Shown: piece after piece, positions 60,055 to 64,000 of the stretch
Position numbering within the stretch: the stretch's first letter is position 1
Layout: each line of letters begins with the position of its first letter
Assembly (NCBI GenBank): GCA_028023455.1
Contig: JAQFVV010012419.1
Location: forward strand, 1,558,501-1,622,500
DNA from: Epiperipatus broadwayi
Taxonomy: Eukaryota; Onychophora; Udeonychophora; Euonychophora; Peripatidae
DNA length: 64,000 nt
Direction of reading: 5' to 3'
The notes under the pieces: model-generated
Seen by the model: only the letters and a program-made list of their open reading frames with translations
Told to the model about the DNA's origin: nothing
Databases searched by the model: none
Position numbers and translations under genes: made by a program

Positions 60055-60545
60055 CTTCTATCTTTTCACAAAGACTTTATCTTGTGTTTGGAAAGTGAAA
60101 GTATTCATTTATAATTAAAATCCACAAAGTGCATGTGCATTAGCTTAATGCTGCTTATTATTACAGTTTAAAAACATCATGCTATATAAAATAAATATCT
60201 TATTTACATATGTTTAATTTCAACTAAGTGTGACATATCAAAAATTCTAGTAAATTTTGCAAGCATCATTCATTCAGGCATAGTAAAGGTAATTTAAAGT
60301 GATTGTTTAATATCTTCATGCTCTCATTTCCAAATACTTAAAATTAGCCCATATTTAAACGTTGGGGTTGAAAGGATAGATGGATTCATTCTATCTTTTT
60401 ACAAAGACTTTATCTTGTGTTTGGAAAGTGAGAGTATTCATTTATAGTTAAAATCCACAAAGCACATGTGCATTAGCTTAATGCTAATTATTATTACAGT
60501 TTAACAACATCGTGCTATATAAAGTAAATATCTTATTTACATACT
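60055..60545 (+). repeat. 336-bp family, direct tandem (about 1.5 units)
   Basis: ACAAAGACTTTATCTTGTGT recurs at about 60067 and 60403, a period of 336 bp. It is the same family as 58265-58985 and a relative of 48075-48725. Confidence 0.88.
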
Positions 60546-61329
60546 GAATAAACTAATTAATTCTTGATTAATTTACATTGGAATGTTTTCAAACTTGTGT
60601 CAAATTTGAATAAATTTTAATTATAGAAATCATGTTTCTTTCTCATTCGATTTTAATAATAGTTGTTTTCCAAATAATTTTAAACTAAATTTTATTTCTG
60701 GTGACTAGGAAGAAAGGAAAAGAAAAAGGAAAGAATGAAAAAATCAATCATAGCTGACCTTCAAAATTCATTCTTTAATTTTTGATTTTAATGCTACATA
60801 ATTTTCAATAAAATATCTGGAATTATCATCAAATTGACCGCAAAAAAAGATAACTCATTTCATTGAGCCTCTTTTAAAAGGAAAATCTGAAAGGTCATAA
60901 AATATGATACATCTTTCTTTTTTTTAATTATACATTCACTTTCATGCTTATAATAAACTTAAATAAATTAACTATTTTCTCTTTTGTTCCCTTCATTACA
61001 CAACTTATAATCTTACTATTTTTTTTTTATCATACATAATATATTTTTTTACATAATACAAAATGTTTCAGGATTTTTTTTTTAAATCCATAAATCTTTT
61101 TTTAAACTGAAATAACTACATGTAACTTATATGTGTCACACAGAGAGAGAGAAACCAACTCTCTTTAATAATTTGACCCTAAGGAAGTCTTGTAATACAA
61201 ATGATGTGATTTGCAATTGATTCAAACCATATTTTCTTTTAGTTTCATAACATTATTGTTTTTACATATATTTATTCAAAAAGAAAAAATATTTGAAATG
61301 CAGCCACTCTTCACATACCTGAAGCTTAA
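60546..61329. other. A+T-rich stretch without identifiable genes
   Basis: A purine-rich run lies at about 60709-60745. Nothing else was recognised. Confidence 0.5.
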
Positions 61330-62030
61330 TTGTAAATAAAGGGGATTTGATCTCAGATATTTTAAGCACCTTTCAACTAGCCACATTATCTCATACAACT
61401 GATACACATTGCCATGCACATGTGGTTTAGTATGAAATATATATATATATATTGATGATTGTTTACGTTTTTTTACATGTGTGTGGTCACAAGTATCACT
61501 TGTATGAGATAGTATGGATAGTTGAAGGGTGCTTAAAAGTCTGAATTCAAATCCCCTATATTTACAATTAAGCTGCAGGTATGTGAAGTGTGCCTGTATT
61601 TCAAATATTTACACATTTAGCTTGCATCCTGTCCATCCCTTTTTTTATTTATTTAAATGGATAAGGTCCTATACATAATGGGACAGAGTGACTTGAGGTC
61701 AATATGGTCATGGCAATAATATGGGTATCAGTATGGAATTTGGGCATTTCATCATCACATTTTCAATAGTATGGATAGCTGAAAAGTTGGAGGTTGGAGT
61801 AGATTGAAGCCTGTCATTAAAGTATGAAGGTTTCTTATCTTAATATAATCTGAGCACTGATTATATGTGTGTGTGTGTGTGAGATGATAATCTGGACCAA
61901 CTGATGAGTGCTGGTTTAGAACAAAATATATATGGGTGTGGCCATGTGTATCAGTTGTATGAGATAGTATGGATAGTTGAAGGGTGCTTAAAAGCCTGAT
62001 TTCAAATCCCCTATGTATTCAAAAAGAATA
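61330..62030 (-). repeat. Middle-repetitive family, long copy
   Basis: The module with TAGTATGGATAGTTGAAGGG and ATTCAAATCCCCTA occurs twice (about 61509-61560 and 61966-62010). Between them lies the module TCAATAGTATGGATAGCTGA...GAAGCCTGTCATTAAAG and a short (GT)n at 61867. TAGTTGAAGGG and GAATTCAAATCC are box A- and box B-like with roughly tRNA spacing, hinting at a pol III SINE origin. Confidence 0.72.
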
Positions 62031-62930
62031 AGCAACATTTTGATGATTTGAGCCAGCAAAGTTTTAAAATATGAATCCCAACAAAAATGATCATCAGAAT
62101 AAACTTAAATATAAATAGAGTAAAATGGTCCTATTTTGATTATATTTGTGATTATAATTTTTTCATTTGAAAAGCGTATAATGATCAGAAAAATTTCTGA
62201 TAAAGAAGAGAATGATGGAAATATTTTTTTTTATTATAACGGTGAATACGTGACTTTGATCAGCCTAAAATCAGATAAATCATTTTGGAGAGACTATTCA
62301 TATGACCATTAGAATTTATGTCATTTCGATAACTTCTATTGCCATTACTATTAGGAGCAGCCACTAAGAGATGAACACTACCATTCCAACCCCGAGAAAA
62401 TAAAGTTATTAATATTAAAAAAGTTTTGCAATGGCTGGACAAATCATCCATAAAACACTGTTATATTTAGTCATATGCAGAGCATACACATTTCTTTATT
62501 TGATATTTAATAATATTTTAACTTATGCAGAAAAAATTTCTTTTTGAAAGATATCCATCAGTCATATCTTCCCACTGAATACAATCAATATAAGAACTTT
62601 CTGAGAATACCTTTGAGGTAATCTTTATGGTGGTGGTGTGTGTGTATGTGCTTTTTCAATGAAAATCATATATGAGGATTAACCATGACTTGCTAATAAA
62701 CAAAGCCTAATCAAAAGTACTTTCTGCTACCTTAAATATAGTGTTCATTTATCAAAAAATAGGTGATTCCATCTAAAACAATCAAACTTTTTTGTCTCCC
62801 TATTTTTTTTACTGTCTTCTATCTTTAAATTAGGCTTGGATATCATAAAACTCTACTAATTTCAGTTAATTCCTTATACTGACTGTGTTACCAGCTTTGT
62901 ATAACCACATATAATAATAATACAAAAATT
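62031..62930. other. Stretch without identifiable genes
   Basis: The minus frame 62451-62260 has no recognised domain. A short (GT)n tract lies at about 62634-62648. Confidence 0.45.
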
Positions 62931-62934
62931 ATGA

Positions 62935-64000
62935 CTCAATTGTACTCCAGCTGGACATGAAATTAGCATTTGATATACCAATTGGCATGCTATTTAATGT
63001 ATTAGCAGAAATATCAATATCTAAGCCATTCAACTATGTGATTATAAATCTTCTAAGTTGAGATAGTGAAATAAGTCTTAGTGGGAAATACCACCATCAT
63101 TTATTTTATTCCTCTCAATCTCACATGATTCTCCACCAGATGTCCTCTTATTTACATTCTATATCAACCATCTTCTTAATGCAAATGAAAATGAATTAGT
63201 TGAAATATTTATACCTGGATTAAAGACATACAATTTATGTGTTACCTACATGATTAATATATTAATCTTTCTGACAACAACCAAAAAAATTGATAGATAC
63301 AAATACTGTTTATATTAAACAATTATTTGACCAAATACAAAGTGGATTTTAATTTGGATCAAATCCAATACATGAACACCAAACACACTCAGGACTGCCA
63401 TCACAACTAATTCATTTGTGGGATTTTCTTTTTATTTGGTAACTCTAACAAAAACTCATTAATAATGTTGAGAATATTGTAAACTTAATTTCAAAGCAAT
63501 CTTATTCAATTTATTAACAATTACATGTATCACATTTTACACATCTACTTTAATATATAAAGCCTTTTTATCCAAATATATATTCAAAAGCAAAGGGAGG
63601 ATTCAATATTATTGAATAATATTTTGCATCCTCTATCTCAAAATGGGTTGGGAAACACAAACTTGTCTCATCATCTAGAAAGATTTTCCATATCTAGAAA
63701 TAGTCTTTAAAATAAGGCCCACACACAAGCCACCTCCCATATCCAATTAATTTTTCCTCTATTATATCTCCAATTTAGTGCACTGCTATACCCAAAATTA
63801 ATTTAATTACTGGGAAGTACACTCATTAATTTGTGCCTCCCTCTCAAATGATAATAGCAAAGCCCTTTAATTATAACCAATAAGCAGTTGAATAAAAAAT
63901 TCAAATACTATTCTCTGAAACCAAAATATTTTGATTTTCTCATTAAACTAAATTTTGATGCATTTACCACCCTTCCTTTCTACAAAGCATAATTTGAATT
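62935..64000 (+). pseudogene. L1/Tx1-like LINE remnant, running off the window
   Basis: The translation starts with QLDMKLAFDIPIGMLFNVL, the motif A region with its catalytic Asp. Then comes a shifted frame at about 63126-63300 with HDSPPDVLLFTFYINHLL (a decayed GCPLSPLLF-YINPLL motif) and IFIPGLKTYNLCVTYMINIL in place of the ADD box. Near 63590 the pattern SKAKGGFNIIE matches the GG-motif region C-terminal to RT in L1/Tx1 elements. Stops and frameshifts are frequent and both catalytic Asp residues of the second box are lost. It is of the same general class as the minus-strand remnant at 11.3-12.9 kb, but not obviously a copy of it. Confidence 0.8.

Noticed and set aside
50786-62030. CRISPR-like or bacterial repeat array
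   Set aside because: Repeats are hundreds of bases long, diverged and in both orientations; the window is clearly eukaryotic.

Overview
The window is A+T-rich, intron-scale eukaryotic DNA with no recognisable complete host gene. It looks like intergenic or long-intron sequence of an invertebrate animal. The evidence is the very high A+T content, abundant (TA)n tracts, and a dense mix of animal-type elements: RTE-like and L1/Tx1-like LINEs, Penelope-like elements (PLEs) with GIY-YIG endonuclease, hAT transposons, short LTR retrotransposons and tRNA-derived SINEs. A lophotrochozoan, perhaps a cephalopod, would fit. That is an inference from repeat style, not proof.

Layout. 1-95 is probable assembly contamination, including an Illumina adapter. 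420-1150 is a decayed PLE (minus). 3.5-4.5 kb holds a 5'-truncated RTE copy with a 14-bp target duplication and a telomere-like insert. 8.17-8.86 kb and 18.1-18.9 kb are two old copies of one non-annotated segment; the first abuts a 1.5-kb TRIM-type LTR element (8867-10369). 11.3-12.9 kb is an L1/Tx1-like LINE remnant. 20.46-21.26 kb is a hAT element with an 8-bp target duplication, followed by another LINE remnant. 24.2-26.6 kb is a PLE with an open RT/GIY-YIG reading frame flanked by inverted copies of its own 3' end. 28.26-33.45 kb and 37.85-41.35 kb are two related non-coding LTR retrotransposons. 46.3-48.1 kb is a LINE interrupted by an RTE fragment. 50.8-53.6 kb is a middle-repetitive family carrying a hAT MITE. 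54.6-57.6 kb is the longest RTE copy. 58-60.5 kb holds tandem and inverted repeats of about 310 and 336 bp. 62.9 kb to the end is a LINE running out of the window.

The most interesting content is a family of about 442-454 bp units, in tandem or head-to-head arrangement, at 13.1-13.5, 44.9-45.9 and 53.6-54.2 kb. Each of its five copies carries a 59-nt segment that folds as a type I hammerhead ribozyme. Paired positions change together between copies. The family resembles the animal retrozymes. Hammerhead-like motifs also sit at the PLE tips, so self-cleaving RNA is a recurring theme here.

The elements do not form a pathway. The sensible functional link is dependence: non-coding LTR elements, hAT MITEs, SINEs and retrozyme-like units need enzymes supplied from elsewhere. 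Gene-level calls are limited to broken transposon reading frames and one weak candidate host exon near 44.0 kb.
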